From the NCBI RefSeq assembly GCF_001021065.1, contig NZ_CP011546.1, positions 2,355,438 through 2,419,437 of the forward strand: 64,000 bases of DNA, in the 5' to 3' direction. Below, one piece after another: positions 45,877 through 55,807 of the stretch (positions are counted from its first letter, which is position 1; the number at the start of each line of letters is the position of its first letter). A program made the translations under genes and the position numbers. The notes below the pieces were generated by a model. That model saw nothing but the letters and a program-made list of their open reading frames with translations, was not told the DNA's origin and ran no database searches. The DNA comes from Corynebacterium uterequi (lineage in GTDB: Bacteria; Actinomycetota; Actinomycetes; Mycobacteriales; Mycobacteriaceae).

Positions 45877-48365
45877 GGCGCGCACGTGGTTGGGTCAGGG
45901 CGTTAAGGAGAATCGTCGGAGCGACGGCCGCGGCGACGACGGTGGGCTCTGCCACCGTCCTCGGGTCGGCCGCGGCGCTGAACCTCGACGCCCCGTCGAT
46001 CGCCCGCAATCCACGCGACGCCGAAGTGGCCGACACGTGGGTCAATCCCATGTCCCGGCCGGGGGAGAGCGCGGCAGTCGTTCAGGTGGACCTGGTGGCT
46101 ATCCCGGCGCTCGACGACGGGTCGGTGTCGCCGGGGGAGCGCTTCGACGTCCGCGCCCGGGTGACGAACACGTCGCCGGAGCCGGCTTTCGGGGTGGAGC
46201 TGCAACCCTGGCGTGCGGAGGCGACGTCCGACCTGCCGTCGGCGCGGCGGCTGCTGTCCGGGGATCTGCTGGAGTTCGCGGAGTGGGGCGATCCGCTCGT
46301 CGTCGGTGAGCTCGCACCCGGAGAATCCAGAGATGTCACCGTGACGTTATCGGCAGACGAGGAGGATAGGGGGTTCTTCCCGCTGGCGCTCGCCGCTTCC
46401 AGGCTCCACGACGATCCCAGCGGCGACGACCCGGCGTTGCGCCAGGAGGTCAACACCGAACGCACCATCATTCACGTCGACACCGCACCGGAGGCCGAGC
46501 ACGACACCGAAGGCGACGCCGAGCCACGATCAGGCGAGACCCCCACCCCCTTGAGCGTCATCGTCCCTGTCACCGAGATCGTGGACATCCTCCCGGGGGA
46601 GACCGGCGAAGCCCCCACGCCCCAACCACTCATCCTCGCCTCGGAGAACCTCGCCCAGCAGCTCGCACCCGACGGCCGGCTGAGCCGGCTTCTCGACGCC
46701 TATGACGCCAACGCGCCCCACGCGGCAACGTGCCTGGCCGTGGATCCCGAGCTCGTGGCCACCGTCGACCGCATGGCGCGCGGGTACACCGTCGCCAGCG
46801 ATCGGGTGGATCTCCAGCGCCCCGAGCGCCTGCGCGACACGTGGGCGAGCGATAAGGAGCCAACCGGTCAGCAGGGCACGGGGTCGGCCGCAGCCGCCAC
46901 GTGGATCGACCGCCTTCGATTCATCAGCTCGATCGGGTGCGTCACCCCCTTGCCGTGGGCCAACAGTAGCCTCGACGCGCTCCGGGCAACCGGCCATAAC
47001 AGCCTCATCCACGAGGGCCTGTGGCGCGGGCCGGAAACCTTCAACGCCGTCCTCGGCACCCGGGGGATTCCCACCACGCTCATCTCCCCGGACGGCTACG
47101 TGTCGCCATCGACGGCTGAGCGCCTGGCGCTGCCGGACAACCCCGACAACCCCACCTCCAAGGTCCTCGTGGCCGGAAACAGCGTGTGGAAGGACCAGGG
47201 CGCCGACCGTTTCCACCAGCTCGCCCCACGCGTGGTGAGCGTGAGCTACGACGGCACCCTGGCGACCACCCTGGCACAGAGCGGCCCCGAACCGGAGACC
47301 GTGGGCTACAGCGACCCCGAGCTGCGCTATTACCTCCCACTGGATACGGCCGTGGCCCGCGACATCACCGCCGCGTCGGCCCTGTCCATGAGCCTCGATT
47401 CCGCAGAATCAGTGCTGGCGATGTTGCCGTCTCGGGTGGATCCGAACTCGGCCGCCCGCATCCTCGCCGCGGCCAAGCGTGAGATCGACCGCGGCGAGGC
47501 GGTGGCCTTGCCCGTGGCGGAGTACGTCCAGCCCACGAGCACCCAGGCCACCCGCCTGTCCTTCTCGGACGACCTGGCGCTGCGGCTCGAGCCGGCTTTC
47601 GGCCCGCCCTTCCCGGACCCGGCGGCCGTCACCAAGGTGGAGATCACGGCGGTTAAGGAGCAGGCCGGGTACACCGATGGGCTGAAGAACATCCTCCGCG
47701 ATGACCCGCTCCTGGCCCTCACACGCCGCGAATACATCCTTCCCCTGCGGCTGGACCAGCTTCGGTCCTTAAGCACGACGGGCCGCGGGTGCGTCGCCAC
47801 GCACACGGCGGCGGTAGAGCGCGCCGCGAAGGTGCTGGACGGCAGCGCGCAGCGCCTCCAGCAGCTACGCGAAGGTGTGCGGCTTTTGCCCCCAGGCAAC
47901 GTCTATACCCGGACGTCCGAGAACTCGCCGCTGCTTATCGCCGCCGAGAACGTCCTCCCGCTACCGGTGGAGGCGACGATCGAGTTCGACGGCCCACCGG
48001 ACGTCTCCCTGACGACGCCTGCCCGGATCAACATCCCTGCCGCGAGTTCTATCACGGTCGATATGCGGGCGGATATCCCCAACCTTGCCGGACCAACCGA
48101 TCTCAAGATCTGGCTCGCCACCGTCGACGGCACCGCCATATCTACCCCGGTAGATATACAGGTGCGGACCCGCAACAGCGGCTCCATCATCACCGTCGTA
48201 GGCATGCTGCTCCTCGTCCTGCTGGGCACTGTCGTCGGCAAGCGCTTGCTTCGGGGGCGTCGTCCCCGCGCCGACGACGCCGCCCGCCCGCCGAACACAG
48301 ACGAATCGAGCCCATCATTCTCCCCGGATCCCACCTCTCAACCTCCCAAGGACCACCGTGATTGA
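45873..48365 (+). CDS. DUF6049 family secreted/membrane-anchored protein
   Basis: 830-aa cell-envelope protein. The N-terminal signal-like segment ([22 protein letters not shown]) leads to a long exported region with an Ig-like start ([23 protein letters not shown]), and a C-terminal membrane segment ([17 protein letters not shown]) followed by a basic cytosolic tail. It is encoded right before murJ and overlaps both neighbours (4 and 8 bp), so a role with MurJ in peptidoglycan precursor export is likely, though no activity is known. Confidence 0.82.
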   Translation: MRRARGWVRALRRIVGATAAATTVGSATVLGSAAALNLDAPSIARNPRDAEVADTWVNPMSRPGESAAVVQVDLVAIPALDDGSVSPGERFDVRARVTNTSPEPAFGVELQPWRAEATSDLPSARRLLSGDLLEFAEWGDPLVVGELAPGESRDVTVTLSADEEDRGFFPLALAASRLHDDPSGDDPALRQEVNTERTIIHVDTAPEAEHDTEGDAEPRSGETPTPLSVIVPVTEIVDILPGETGEAPTPQPLILASENLAQQLAPDGRLSRLLDAYDANAPHAATCLAVDPELVATVDRMARGYTVASDRVDLQRPERLRDTWASDKEPTGQQGTGSAAAATWIDRLRFISSIGCVTPLPWANSSLDALRATGHNSLIHEGLWRGPETFNAVLGTRGIPTTLISPDGYVSPSTAERLALPDNPDNPTSKVLVAGNSVWKDQGADRFHQLAPRVVSVSYDGTLATTLAQSGPEPETVGYSDPELRYYLPLDTAVARDITAASALSMSLDSAESVLAMLPSRVDPNSAARILAAAKREIDRGEAVALPVAEYVQPTSTQATRLSFSDDLALRLEPAFGPPFPDPAAVTKVEITAVKEQAGYTDGLKNILRDDPLLALTRREYILPLRLDQLRSLSTTGRGCVATHTAAVERAAKVLDGSAQRLQQLREGVRLLPPGNVYTRTSENSPLLIAAENVLPLPVEATIEFDGPPDVSLTTPARINIPAASSITVDMRADIPNLAGPTDLKIWLATVDGTAISTPVDIQVRTRNSGSIITVVGMLLLVLLGTVVGKRLLRGRRPRADDAARPPNTDESSPSFSPDPTSQPPKDHRD

Positions 48366-51300
48366 CGAACCCACACCCTCACCAGCGGGCCTGCGGCGGC
48401 GCATCGTCACCCCCTCCAAGCCGGCCCCCGTCCCGCGGCCGCGTCCCGTACCGACGGCAACCGAGACCGGCGAGGATTCTCCGCTCCTGGACCGATCCAC
48501 GCTAACGACCGGGCCGCAGGGGCCCACCATGGTTCCACCCGTCCCAGCGGTTGCCGGGGAGTCGTCAGCCACGGACCCGGCACCCGCCGCACCCGCCGCC
48601 ACCGCCGCTTCGCCCACCCAGACGGCACAGCGAGCGGACGCCGATCCCACCTCGAATGAGTCGGTCGTCCGTTCCACCGGGTCGATGGCGATTGCCACCA
48701 TTCTCAGCCGTATCACCGGCTTCCTCCGGACCGCACTCATCGGCGCCGCCCTCGGCGTGGCGGTGGCCGACGCCTTCACCATCGCCAACACCCTGCCCAA
48801 CCTCATCACCGAGATCGTGTTGGGGTCCGTGCTCACCGCCCTCGTGGTTCCCGTTCTCGTGCGCGCTGAGAAGGAGGACCCGGACAGGGGAGCGGCGTTC
48901 ATCCGTCGCCTCTTCACGCTCACGGCCACCTTGGTGACGGTGGTCTCCATCGCGGCGGTCGCCACGGCTCCGCTGCTCACCCGGATGATGATCCCCGAGG
49001 ACGGCAACGTCAACGAATACATGTCGACGTCCTTCGCCATCCTCTTGTTGCCGCAGATCTTCTTCTACGGCCTGTTCGCGCTGTTCATGGCGATCCTCAA
49101 CACCAAGGGCATCTTCCGCCCCGGCGCGTGGGCGCCGGTGGCCAACAACATCGTGGCCATCGCCGTCCTGCTGGCCTACATGGCGCTTCCCGGTCAGTTG
49201 GAGGCCAACGACGCCGCGCCCTTCTGGGATCTCTACGTGCTCCTGCTCGGCGTGGGCACCACGCTGGGCGTCGTCGTCCAATGCGCCATCATGATCCCGC
49301 CGCTGCGACGCGCCGGCATCGATCTTCGCCCCCTGTGGGGCATCGACGCCCGGCTCAAGCAGTTCGGCGGCATGGCGGTGGCCATCGTGGTGTACGTGGC
49401 CATCAGCCAGCTCGGCTACGTCATCAACACGCGCATCGCCGCCGACGCCGCCCAGGGCTCCGTCGTCATCTACAGCTACCACTGGTTGCTGCTGCAGGTG
49501 CCCTATGGCGTCATCGGCGTGGCCCTGCTCACCGCGATCATGCCGCGGCTATCGCGCAACGCCGCCAACGGCGACGACCGCGCCGTCGTCACCGACCTCA
49601 CCCTGGCGACGAAGCTGACATTTATTGCCCTCATCCCGGTCATCGTGTTCTTCACCGCCTTCGGTGTGAGCATCTCCCATGCGCTCTTCCGCTACGGCCA
49701 GTTCAGTGACCACAACGCGGACCTGCTGGGTGTGACGCTGAGCTTCGGCGCCTTCACGCTCATCCCGTACTCGCTCGTCATGCTGCATTTGCGAGTCTTC
49801 TACGCCCGCGAGCAGGCGTGGACGCCGACGTACATCATCGCCGGCATCACCACCACCAAGGTGGCGCTGGCGGCGCTGGCGCCGATGGTGGCGACGTCGC
49901 CGGATACCATCGTCATCCTGCTCGCGGCGGCGAACGGCTTCGGTTTCGTCGCCGGCGCGTTCATCGGCGCGTCGCTGCTGCGAGCCATGCTTGGTTCGCT
50001 CAACTCCCGCGAGGTCTGGAACACCTCTCTGTGGGCCTTCGGGTCCTCCGTGGTCGGCGCGGGGGTGGCGCTGGCGCTCAAGGTGGGCTCCGACGCGGTC
50101 TTTTCTCGGCTCTTCGCCGAGCCGATCTGGGCCCTGCAGATGGCGCAGCTCGCGGTGTGCGGCGTCGTCTTCCTCATCGTCACCGGTATCGTGCTGTCCC
50201 GCTCGAAGCTGCCCGAGGTCTACAACCTTGGCCGGCTGTTCTCCCGCCTGCCGGTGGTGGGACGGTTCATCCGCGTCGACGAAGGCGCTGCCCTGGAGCT
50301 GGGGGAGACGAGCGAGCTCGACCTCTCCGCGCAACTGGCAGCGCTCGACGCCTTCACCGCCACACCGACGCCACCGCCCATGTCCGCCGGCGTTGTGCGC
50401 GGGCCGCGGTTGGTCCCGGGCGCCCCGGTGTCCGACGGCCGCTTCCGCCTCCTCGTCGATTGCGGCTCGGTCTCCGGAGCCCGCTTCTGGAAGGCCCGCG
50501 AGACAGCCACCGGCAAAGACGTTGCACTCACCTTCGTCGATACCACCGGCAAGGCGCCCTTCGCCCCGCCGAGCCCGGCGGAGATGGCCCAGGCCGCAGC
50601 CCGCGTTTCACGTGAAACCCGCCGGCTCGGCGAACTAGGACTCCCGGCCGTCGCTTCCGGGGTGCGCATCCTGTCCTATCGGACGGGCGCCCTCATCGTC
50701 GCCGACTGGGTCGAGGGCTCCTCGCTGCGCGACGTCGCACGCACCGCCGTCGATCCCGACAGCGACGTCCTCCTCAACCCGCAAGCCGTCGCGGCCGCGC
50801 TTGCGCCGCTGGCGGATGCCGCCGCCGACGCCTCCGCCTCCGGGCTCCGCCTCGGGCTGGATAACTCCGCACGCATCCGCATCGCGACCACCGGCGAAGC
50901 GATGCTCGCCTTCCCGGCCATCCTCGATAGCGCCTCCGCCCGGCAGGATGCCGCGTCGATCGCCTCCGCCATCCACCTCCTCGCCGACGCGACGACGCTC
51001 GGGGAGGAGCCCATCGACCCGCGCCTCGCCGAGCTCGTCGACAAGGCCTCGGCCATCGCCCACCGCGCGGCAAGCGAACCCGACGATCCCGCCGACGCCG
51101 ACGCCACCTCGGCGGATACGGCACGCGCAACGGACCCGGAGGAGGCGCGCCAGTGGCATGAGCTCGCCGCCGCCTTGCGCACCTACGCCGGCACGCCGCC
51201 GAGCCCCGCTCCCAGTGGCGTGCCCAGTGACGCGCCCAGTGGAGCGCCGCAGGCCGAACCCGGCAGCGAACCCTCCGCCGAAACACCCGCGGGTGAGACC

Positions 51301-52236
51301 TCACCCGCGGGGGAGACGGCCGCGGGCGAACCCTCGACTGCGGGGGAGATGACGGCATCCGGCGCCGAACCGCAGCGCACCGCCGACGCCGCCCCGGTCA
51401 CCCTCGGCGGGTCCACCGCGTACTCCGCGGCACATCGACGGGCGACGATGGGCCGAGTCGCGCAAATGGCCGCCCAAGAGGCCGCCCACCGCGACGGCGA
51501 GCCAAAGGAGCTCACCACCGCCGCGGTCGGCTTCGGCTCCTCCGGCTACTCCCGCAAGGGCACCGGCCTGCTGGTCTCGGTGGTCATCGCGCTGGTCATC
51601 CTCGTGGCCGTCGCGCTCACGGTCGTCACCTCGGTACTCTCCGGCCCGGCGATCGTCGACGAGAACCTGTCCACGCACACCCAGACCGCGGCGCCCGCCG
51701 AGGAGGTCGCGCTGGTCTTCCGGCCCACGGAAGTCGCCGCGTGGCAGGCCCCGGGCCAGGACACCGCGGCCGACAACCCGCAGGACCTGCCGCTCGTGGC
51801 GGATTCGGACAACTCGACGTCGTGGGCGTCCGACGCCTACCCGAACGGCCTGGGCACCAAGCCGGGGATTGGCATCGCGGTGCGGGCCGCGCAGCCGCTC
51901 AACCTGGAGCGCATCCGCATCGACACCCCCTCGGCGGGGGCGCGGTACAGCATCTACGGCATCCCGCCGGGGGTAGACCCGGGCGCCGTGACGGACCTCA
52001 CGTCGCTGCCGCGGATCGTCGCCGGCGAGTTCACCACGGGCCGGCAGACCATCTCCGTGGAGAAGGAAGCGGTCGACGCCGCCGTCGCCAGCCCGCAGGG
52101 CTCCACCGAGGCCTTCGCCGGGGTGATCGTCTGGATCACGGAGACCCCCAGAAACGGATCGGCCGTGGAAATCCGCGAAATCGCACTGGTGGGCCACGTC
52201 GCGGCCCCGCAGGCGGGGGCGAACACCGGGTCCTAG
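48358..52236 (+). CDS. murJ: Lipid II flippase MurJ with pseudokinase and C-terminal extracellular domain
   Basis: 1292-aa fusion. Residues ~100-640 are the 14-helix MurJ/MviN flippase (SMAIATILSRITGFLRTALIGAALG, AFTIANTLPNLITEIVLGS). Residues ~690-880 form a kinase-like domain lacking the VAIK lysine (DVALTFVD), hence a pseudokinase, as in mycobacterial MviN, where it docks an FHA protein. A long Pro/Ala/Glu/Thr linker, one membrane helix (LLVSVVIALVILVAVALTVVTSVL) and a discoidin-like exterior domain follow. The start is GTG at 48358, overlapping the previous gene by 8 bp. parS site 5 lies within the pseudokinase region. Confidence 0.93.
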   Translation: MIDEPTPSPAGLRRRIVTPSKPAPVPRPRPVPTATETGEDSPLLDRSTLTTGPQGPTMVPPVPAVAGESSATDPAPAAPAATAASPTQTAQRADADPTSNESVVRSTGSMAIATILSRITGFLRTALIGAALGVAVADAFTIANTLPNLITEIVLGSVLTALVVPVLVRAEKEDPDRGAAFIRRLFTLTATLVTVVSIAAVATAPLLTRMMIPEDGNVNEYMSTSFAILLLPQIFFYGLFALFMAILNTKGIFRPGAWAPVANNIVAIAVLLAYMALPGQLEANDAAPFWDLYVLLLGVGTTLGVVVQCAIMIPPLRRAGIDLRPLWGIDARLKQFGGMAVAIVVYVAISQLGYVINTRIAADAAQGSVVIYSYHWLLLQVPYGVIGVALLTAIMPRLSRNAANGDDRAVVTDLTLATKLTFIALIPVIVFFTAFGVSISHALFRYGQFSDHNADLLGVTLSFGAFTLIPYSLVMLHLRVFYAREQAWTPTYIIAGITTTKVALAALAPMVATSPDTIVILLAAANGFGFVAGAFIGASLLRAMLGSLNSREVWNTSLWAFGSSVVGAGVALALKVGSDAVFSRLFAEPIWALQMAQLAVCGVVFLIVTGIVLSRSKLPEVYNLGRLFSRLPVVGRFIRVDEGAALELGETSELDLSAQLAALDAFTATPTPPPMSAGVVRGPRLVPGAPVSDGRFRLLVDCGSVSGARFWKARETATGKDVALTFVDTTGKAPFAPPSPAEMAQAAARVSRETRRLGELGLPAVASGVRILSYRTGALIVADWVEGSSLRDVARTAVDPDSDVLLNPQAVAAALAPLADAAADASASGLRLGLDNSARIRIATTGEAMLAFPAILDSASARQDAASIASAIHLLADATTLGEEPIDPRLAELVDKASAIAHRAASEPDDPADADATSADTARATDPEEARQWHELAAALRTYAGTPPSPAPSGVPSDAPSGAPQAEPGSEPSAETPAGETSPAGETAAGEPSTAGEMTASGAEPQRTADAAPVTLGGSTAYSAAHRRATMGRVAQMAAQEAAHRDGEPKELTTAAVGFGSSGYSRKGTGLLVSVVIALVILVAVALTVVTSVLSGPAIVDENLSTHTQTAAPAEEVALVFRPTEVAAWQAPGQDTAADNPQDLPLVADSDNSTSWASDAYPNGLGTKPGIGIAVRAAQPLNLERIRIDTPSAGARYSIYGIPPGVDPGAVTDLTSLPRIVAGEFTTGRQTISVEKEAVDAAVASPQGSTEAFAGVIVWITETPRNGSAVEIREIALVGHVAAPQAGANTGS
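50604..50619. promoter_or_regulatory. parS site 5, inside murJ
   Basis: CGTTTCACGTGAAACC keeps the 14-bp core GTTTCACGTGAAAC perfectly; both outermost bases differ from TG...CA. It encodes VSRET in the pseudokinase part of MurJ and lies 13.4 kb from the right window edge, nearest to oriC of the five. Confidence 0.75.
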
Positions 52237-52363
52237 AACAGCCTCGTGCCCGCCCCGCCCGGCGATGGTGCCCAGTTTTATGGTCACCGTCGCCGGGCGT
52301 CGGCGTCTTTTCTGGGGAATACTGAGAGCCCCTAGCACTGTGAGCTTTCGGGGGAACGCATCA

Positions 52364-52966
52364 GTGGGATCACCGTATTCAGGAAGGCCGAACAGGCCGA
52401 CGCGGCCCGCGTCGTCGGGCCAGGAAGCGACCGACGCCGAGCTGGTCGCCACCTATTTGGAAGGCAACGCTCGCGCCTTCAGCACCATCGTCACCAGGCA
52501 TCGATCCCGGCTGAAATCCATCGCCTGGCGCTATGCCAATAGCCGGTACGACGTCGAGGACATCGTCCAGGAGTCGTGGCTCAAGGCGGCCACGAACCTC
52601 TCGCGCTACCGCGCTGAGGCTGCCCTGACCACCTGGCTTCACCGCATCGTGGCCAACGAGGGCTACGACTTCCAGCGTCGTCGCAGCCGCCACGAAACCC
52701 CGGTGCTCGACGACGCGGAACGCTTCGCTGTCACCCCCGCGTCGCTCGTCACCGAGCCCCACGCCGCTGCCGACGCGGCCCTGCTCCTGGAAACGCTACT
52801 GAAACAACTCAGCCCCGAGCAGCGCGACGCCCTGCTGCTCGTCGACGGCCAGGGGTACTCCATCGAGGAGGCGGCGCAACGGCTGGGTACCCGGCCCGGA
52901 ACGGTGAAGTCGCGCCGCTCCCGCGCCCGGCAGATACTGCGCTCTGCCTACCCCGACGACGGGTGA
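52364..52966 (+). CDS. sigM: ECF sigma factor SigM
   Basis: 200-aa group IV sigma factor. Region 2 ([39 protein letters not shown]) and region 4 ([42 protein letters not shown]) are complete. The GTG at 52364 is chosen since GGGGGA lies 7 bp before it and the length then matches corynebacterial SigM; the open frame reaches back to 52265. In C. glutamicum SigM controls disulfide-stress genes including trx genes, and trxB/trxA follow here. GGGAAT at 52315 resembles a SigM -35 element, but no convincing -10 was found. Confidence 0.9.
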   Translation: MGSPYSGRPNRPTRPASSGQEATDAELVATYLEGNARAFSTIVTRHRSRLKSIAWRYANSRYDVEDIVQESWLKAATNLSRYRAEAALTTWLHRIVANEGYDFQRRRSRHETPVLDDAERFAVTPASLVTEPHAAADAALLLETLLKQLSPEQRDALLLVDGQGYSIEEAAQRLGTRPGTVKSRRSRARQILRSAYPDDG

Positions 52967-53082
52967 GCACTCCCTACGTCCGGGGCGGCAGGGGACTAGG
53001 GCATCAGCATCGATGCCACTATGCTCGGGGCCTAGACTTAAAAGCCACGTACGTTACACAACGCCCCGAAGGAGTTCTTGTC

Positions 53083-54021
53083 ATGACTGACACGCTTCAC
53101 GACGTCGCGATCATCGGATCCGGCCCGGCCGGTTACACCGCGGCGCTGTACGCCGCCCGCGCCGAGCTGAAGCCCATCGTCTTCGAGGGTTACGAGTACG
53201 GCGGCGAGCTGATGAACACCACCGAGGTGGAGAATTACCCCGGCTTCCAGAACGGCATCATGGGCCCGGAGCTCATGGAGGAAATGCGGGCCCAGGCCAT
53301 CCGCTTCGGCGCTGATCTGCGCATGGAGCTCGTCGACTCCGTGGATCTCACCGGCGAGGTGAAGACCATCCGCGTCGGCGACGACGTGTATCGCGCCAAG
53401 GCCGTCATCCTCGCCACCGGCGCCGCCCCGCGCCAGCTCGGCGTCCCGGGGGAGCAAGCCCTCGGCGGGCGCGGCGTGTCCTACTGCGCTACCTGCGACG
53501 GCTTCTTCTTCAAGAACCAGCACATCGCCGTCGTCGGCGGCGGCGACACCGCCATGACCGACGCCCTCTTCCTCGCCACCTTCGCGTCGAAGGTCACCAT
53601 CATCCATCGCCGCGACGAGTTCCGCGCCTCCCCGGTCATGGTCGAGCGGGCCCGCCAGCACGACTCGATCGACTTCGCCACCAACAAGGTCGTCGCCTCC
53701 GTTAACGAAGCCGACGGCAAGGTCGGATCCCTCACCCTGCGCGACACCGTCACCGGCGACACCAGCGAGCTCGACGCCACGGCCATGTTCGTCGCCATTG
53801 GGCACGACCCGCGCACGGGCATCCTCGGCGGCCAGCTGCCGCTCACCGAGCAGGGCTACGTCGTCGTCGAGGCACCCTCCACCCGCACCGCCATCCCGGG
53901 CGTCTTCGCCTGCGGCGACCTCGTCGACGACCACTACCAGCAGGCCGTCACCGCCGCCGGCTCGGGATGCAAGGCGGCCCTCGACGCGCAGGCCTTCCTC
54001 GCGGACCTGCCGACCGCCTAA
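53083..54021 (+). CDS. trxB: Thioredoxin-disulfide reductase
   Basis: 312-aa flavoenzyme passing electrons from NADPH to thioredoxin. FAD loop [19 protein letters not shown] (about 9-27), redox-active disulfide [11 protein letters not shown] (CATC, near 137-140), NADPH loop [16 protein letters not shown] and FAD end [16 protein letters not shown] are all present. GAAGGAG precedes the ATG at 53083; an open frame to 52963 overlaps sigM and is rejected. trxA starts 21 bp downstream. Confidence 0.97.
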   Translation: MTDTLHDVAIIGSGPAGYTAALYAARAELKPIVFEGYEYGGELMNTTEVENYPGFQNGIMGPELMEEMRAQAIRFGADLRMELVDSVDLTGEVKTIRVGDDVYRAKAVILATGAAPRQLGVPGEQALGGRGVSYCATCDGFFFKNQHIAVVGGGDTAMTDALFLATFASKVTIIHRRDEFRASPVMVERARQHDSIDFATNKVVASVNEADGKVGSLTLRDTVTGDTSELDATAMFVAIGHDPRTGILGGQLPLTEQGYVVVEAPSTRTAIPGVFACGDLVDDHYQQAVTAAGSGCKAALDAQAFLADLPTA

Positions 54022-54042
54022 CCCTCACCAGAAAGGCCCCTC

Positions 54043-54366
54043 ATGAGCGCACCCATCACCGTCACCCAGGACACGTTCCGCTCCACCGTCATCGAGTCGA
54101 CCACGCCCGTCGTCGTCGACTTCTGGGCGCCGTGGTGCGGGCCCTGCCGCAAGCTGACCCCCATGCTCGAAGACATCGCCGCCGAACTCGGCGACGCCGT
54201 GACCATCGCCAAGGTCAACGTCGACGAGGAACGCATGCTCGGCGCCATGTACCAGATCATGTCCATCCCCGCGCTGCTCATCTTCAAAGACGGCCAGAAA
54301 GTGGACGAGATCATCGGCTTGCGCTCCAAAGCCGACATTATCGCTACAATTAACGATCACCTGTAA
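54043..54366 (+). CDS. trxA: Thioredoxin
   Basis: 107-aa protein with active site FWAPWCGPCRKLTP (WCGPC at about 31-35) and the cis-Pro in MSIPALLIFKDGQ. Standard length; cytosolic disulfide reductase, substrate of TrxB encoded just upstream. AGAAAGG precedes the ATG. Confidence 0.97.
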   Translation: MSAPITVTQDTFRSTVIESTTPVVVDFWAPWCGPCRKLTPMLEDIAAELGDAVTIAKVNVDEERMLGAMYQIMSIPALLIFKDGQKVDEIIGLRSKADIIATINDHL

Positions 54367-54437
54367 CCAACGTGGTTCGTGGTTACACTGGAAAAGACAC
54401 CTATCTTTAGCTGGGAAATTTCAAGGGAGGACGCGCT

Positions 54438-55622
54438 GTGAGTAGGGACCTTCGAGTCGGAGACTCCAGTCCCCGGGTGGCTGAAGCACGCTCCACCCTG
54501 GCCCGTCTTGGTTATTACAACGGCGACGCCGAAACCGAAGTCGCCGACTGGAAGGCCCGAACCTTCCACGAAGACGAGAAGATCTTCGACTTCGAATTGG
54601 CCGACACGCTGCGGGCCTTCCAACAATCCCGCGGCATCATCCCCACGGGCGTACTAGACCAGACCACGCTGCGGGAACTGCGCCACGCCTCCTACACCCT
54701 CGGGGTGCGGGTCTTAAGCTTCCAGCCGAACAACGAGCTCATCGGCGACGACGTCGCCCAGCTGCAAAAACAGCTCCAAGAGCTCGGGTTCTACTCCCAC
54801 CGCGTCGACGGGCAATTCGGGCGCCAAACCCACGAGGCCGTCGCGACCTACCAGCTCAACTACGGGCTGACCGACGACGGCGTCTGCGGCCCCGACACGC
54901 TGCGCGCCCTGTCGCTGCTCGGCCGGCGCATCACCGGCGGCTCCCCGCAGGCGATCCGCGAACGGGAATCCGTTCGGTCGGCCGGCCCCCAGCTCGCCGG
55001 AAAGCGCGTGGTGATCGACCCGGCTCTCGGCGGCGCCAACAAGGGCCTCACCGTCAAGGGCCGCTACGGGCTCATCTCCGAAGAGGAACTGCTCTGGGAC
55101 CTGGCGAGCCGTATCGAGGGGCGGATGATCGCCGCGGGCATGGAGACCATCATCTCCCGCCCGCGCACCGACGACCTCTCCGCCGCCGACCGCGCGGACA
55201 TCGCCAACGCTTTCGGCGCCGACGTGATGATCTCGCTGAACTGCGATCACTACTACAACGACAAGGCCAACGGCGTCGCCACGTTCTACTTCGGTTCCCT
55301 CGTTGGGGCTTCGTCCATGACTGGCGAGACCCTTTCTGGCTTCATCCAGCGTGAGATCGTCGCCCGCACGCGGCTGCAGAACTGCGGCAACCACGCCCGC
55401 ACGTGGAAGCTGCTGCGGCTCACGGACATGCCCACCATCGAGGTGGTGCTGGGGTATCTCACCAACCCCGGTGACGTGGAGGTTCTCACCGACCCCGCGA
55501 TGCGCGACCGCATCGCCGAGGCCATCGTGGTTTCCGTGAAAAGGCTCTACCTGCTCGACGACGATCAGCAGCCGACCGGCACCTTCGATTTCGCCGCTCT
55601 TCTGCGGTCAGAGGGGCGCTAG
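54438..55622 (+). CDS. cwlM: CwlM, catalytically degenerate N-acetylmuramoyl-L-alanine amidase homologue
   Basis: 394-aa protein with two peptidoglycan-binding-like domains (about 1-65 and 85-160) and an Amidase_3 domain (about 185-380). No signal peptide, so cytosolic. The amidase zinc and catalytic residues are lost: the usual DPGHGG reads DPALGG, the SIHAN block reads SLNCDHYY, and the Glu before GF/GY is Val (EVVLGYL). In mycobacteria CwlM is a regulator that activates MurA; the same is inferred here. GTG start at 54438 after AAGGGAGGA; followed by a strong terminator. Confidence 0.9.
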   Translation: MSRDLRVGDSSPRVAEARSTLARLGYYNGDAETEVADWKARTFHEDEKIFDFELADTLRAFQQSRGIIPTGVLDQTTLRELRHASYTLGVRVLSFQPNNELIGDDVAQLQKQLQELGFYSHRVDGQFGRQTHEAVATYQLNYGLTDDGVCGPDTLRALSLLGRRITGGSPQAIRERESVRSAGPQLAGKRVVIDPALGGANKGLTVKGRYGLISEEELLWDLASRIEGRMIAAGMETIISRPRTDDLSAADRADIANAFGADVMISLNCDHYYNDKANGVATFYFGSLVGASSMTGETLSGFIQREIVARTRLQNCGNHARTWKLLRLTDMPTIEVVLGYLTNPGDVEVLTDPAMRDRIAEAIVVSVKRLYLLDDDQQPTGTFDFAALLRSEGR

Positions 55623-55637
55623 CAAACTTTTAACATG
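55623..55637 (+). repeat. AT-rich dispersed motif, variant copy after cwlM
   Basis: CAAACTTTTAACATGA is the dispersed motif with one changed base compared with CAAACTTTAAACATGA. It starts right after the cwlM stop and precedes the cwlM terminator. Confidence 0.45.
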
Positions 55638-55638
55638 A

Positions 55639-55674
55639 GCGGGCCGTCATCTGGTGCTGGCCCGCACATTTTTG
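55639..55674 (+). terminator. Intrinsic terminator of cwlM
   Basis: GCGGGCC (55639-55645) pairs perfectly with GGCCCGC (55659-55665), loop 13 nt, followed by ACATTTTTGC. It stands 17 bp after the stop codon. Confidence 0.8.
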
Positions 55675-55724
55675 CTATCTGACCTGCGTTTTTAAATATG
55701 ACAGAGGCTGCTACACCGTCACTG

Positions 55725-55742
55725 TCAAACTTTAAACATGAT
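55725..55742 (+). repeat. AT-rich dispersed motif, copy 2
   Basis: TCAAACTTTAAACATGAT; its 16-bp core AAACTTTAAACATGAT is identical to that of the copy at 57621-57646. It lies downstream of the AlbA_2 gene stop. A weaker relative, GTTTTTAAATATGACA, lies at 55688-55703. Confidence 0.65.
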
Positions 55743-55807
55743 ATCTGCGAGCCAACACCTCCAACACTTCCAACACCCCAAACTCCCTTAAACACCGTCG
55801 CAACGGC

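Noticed and set aside
52998..53015. GGCATC-AGCATC-GATGCC dyad before trxB as an operator
   Set aside because: A 6-bp dyad in GC-rich sequence is weak evidence and no matching regulator or second copy was seen.
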